Below are positions 63,461-64,000 of a DNA stretch of 64,000 nucleotides, in pieces (position 1 is the stretch's first letter; every line of letters starts with the position of its first letter). The stretch is from contig JBDVOJ010000105.1 in assembly GCA_039969155.1 (NCBI GenBank), forward strand, positions 53,784-117,783, written 5' to 3'. Both the position numbers and the translations under genes were made by a program. The DNA comes from GCA-002733465 sp039969155. Its GTDB lineage: Bacteria > Pseudomonadota > Gammaproteobacteria > Enterobacterales > Kangiellaceae. The notes beneath the pieces are model-generated. The model was not told the DNA's origin and ran no database searches. It worked only from the letters and a program-made list of their open reading frames with translations.

Positions 63461-64000
63461 TTATTCAAAAACCGTTTCGATTGGCTTAATGTGAATATTT
63501 TTGGTCGGGATATTCAGGTCATAATTTTGAATGATCTTATCTTCCGCCAATAACTCGTCCGATTTTGCACTGTTATACTTCATCGGTGAAATAGTGTTAT
63601 TGCTCAATCGCTCTTTTAAGCCTTTAGCATCTTTAGTGATAAATACATAGTGAACATCTTCAAGTTGCAAATGGGTTTTAATAACTCGGTTAACATCGTC
63701 AAGAGTCAATGTATTTAAACCGCTTCTCACGTAGTCTACAAAGTTGTCGGTACCGTAAAATTGTGAATCGATAGTGTAGCCTAAGATTCTTCCCTGGCTA
63801 TCAACTAATTGCGGAACGTAGTTTTTTAGGAAGTTACGAGTTGATTCAAACTGTTCTTGATTAAGACCATTTTTAATCATTTTCTCGATTTCCCAAACCG
63901 CTGTTCGAGTGGCAAAGTGCGCATCATTCACTGTTCTAAGTGGACGGATCCATACTTGAAAGATCTGCTCAGAACGCGGCACGTTAATGGTTGGTTTAGT
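63461..64000 (-). CDS. M16-family zinc peptidase, C-terminal part, cut by window edge
   Basis: The open frame continues to base 64000, so only the last 180 residues are seen. They match the C-terminal, inactive M16 domain of insulinase/processing-peptidase-like proteins (INVPRSEQIFQVWIRPL, DAHFATRTAVWEIEKMIKNGL and the later VNRVIKTHLQLEDVHYVFITKDA). The HxxEH zinc motif must lie outside. A GTG at 63980 is internal, not the start. Confidence 0.85.
   Translation of the reverse strand, partial: TKPTINVPRSEQIFQVWIRPLRTVNDAHFATRTAVWEIEKMIKNGLNQEQFESTRNFLKNYVPQLVDSQGRILGYTIDSQFYGTDNFVDYVRSGLNTLTLDDVNRVIKTHLQLEDVHYVFITKDAKGLKERLSNNTISPMKYNSAKSDELLAEDKIIQNYDLNIPTKNIHIKPIETVFE

Overview
The window reads as chromosomal DNA from an AT-rich, aerobic, Gram-negative gammaproteobacterium, most likely a marine lineage. 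The evidence is the ftsY-ftsE-ftsX-rpoH order, TamA/TamB, the ubiquinone genes ubiC/ubiA, PriA, an E. coli-type SelD/SelU pair and an NAD-linked formate dehydrogenase. A relationship to the Kangiellaceae or nearby Oceanospirillales is a guess from gene content, not a measurement. No rRNA, tRNA, complete insertion sequence, prophage or CRISPR array was seen. Both ends cut genes: glnS on the left and an M16 peptidase on the right.

Layout. 1-6.2 kb: the end of glnS, a LysE-type exporter, a response-regulator diguanylate cyclase, then a two-gene unit made of a UvrD-like helicase and a protein built like an integron integrase without its catalytic C-terminus. 6.2-12.7 kb: priA, an exported redoxin, malic enzyme, a secreted nuclease and rpmE. 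12.7-18.8 kb is a proteostasis and division block: hsp20 behind a sigma-32-like promoter, a binding-protein lipoprotein, rpoH behind a perfect CIRCE operator, and ftsXEY. 19-21.3 kb: tyrosine breakdown (hmgA, hpd). 21.4-24.8 kb: selD-selU and a cyclic-nucleotide-binding protein. 24.8-30.8 kb: a second binding protein, purC, rubredoxin, ubiC-ubiA, a CheY-like protein, an RDD membrane protein and a DUF1330-like protein. 30.9-36.6 kb: a six-gene operon for kynurenine breakdown. 37-38.8 kb: an ECF sigma factor, its probable anti-sigma factor and two small proteins. 38.8-46.5 kb is the accessory part: MipA-like porin, M28 membrane peptidase, many small membrane proteins, an XRE regulator pair, an exported Arg/His-rich protein and three kinds of repeat element. 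46.5-51.8 kb: formate dehydrogenase (fdsA, fdsB, fdhD). 52-54.7 kb: small proteins and a Tat-exported class V aminotransferase. 54.8-60.5 kb: tamB-tamA. 60.7-64 kb: an SDR gene split by a stop codon, a sugar-dehydrogenase lipoprotein, a DoxX-like protein and the M16 peptidase.

How the genes work together. HmgA/Hpd (tyrosine to maleylacetoacetate) and the kynurenine operon (formylkynurenine to 2-aminomuconate and beyond) point to use of aromatic amino acids as carbon sources. Formate released from formylkynurenine could feed the formate dehydrogenase, giving NADH. The heat-shock control is layered: rpoH seems to carry an HrcA operator while hsp20 carries a sigma-32-type promoter. SelD and SelU together are enough for selenouridine in tRNA, and the formate dehydrogenase has Cys where selenoenzymes have Sec.

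The most unusual items are the catalytically incomplete IntI-like protein coupled to a helicase, with a palindrome inside its promoter; the exact CIRCE over the rpoH promoter; a terminator hairpin that also encodes the signal peptide of the next gene; and several non-coding repeat elements with terminal inverted repeats between 38.9 and 46.5 kb.
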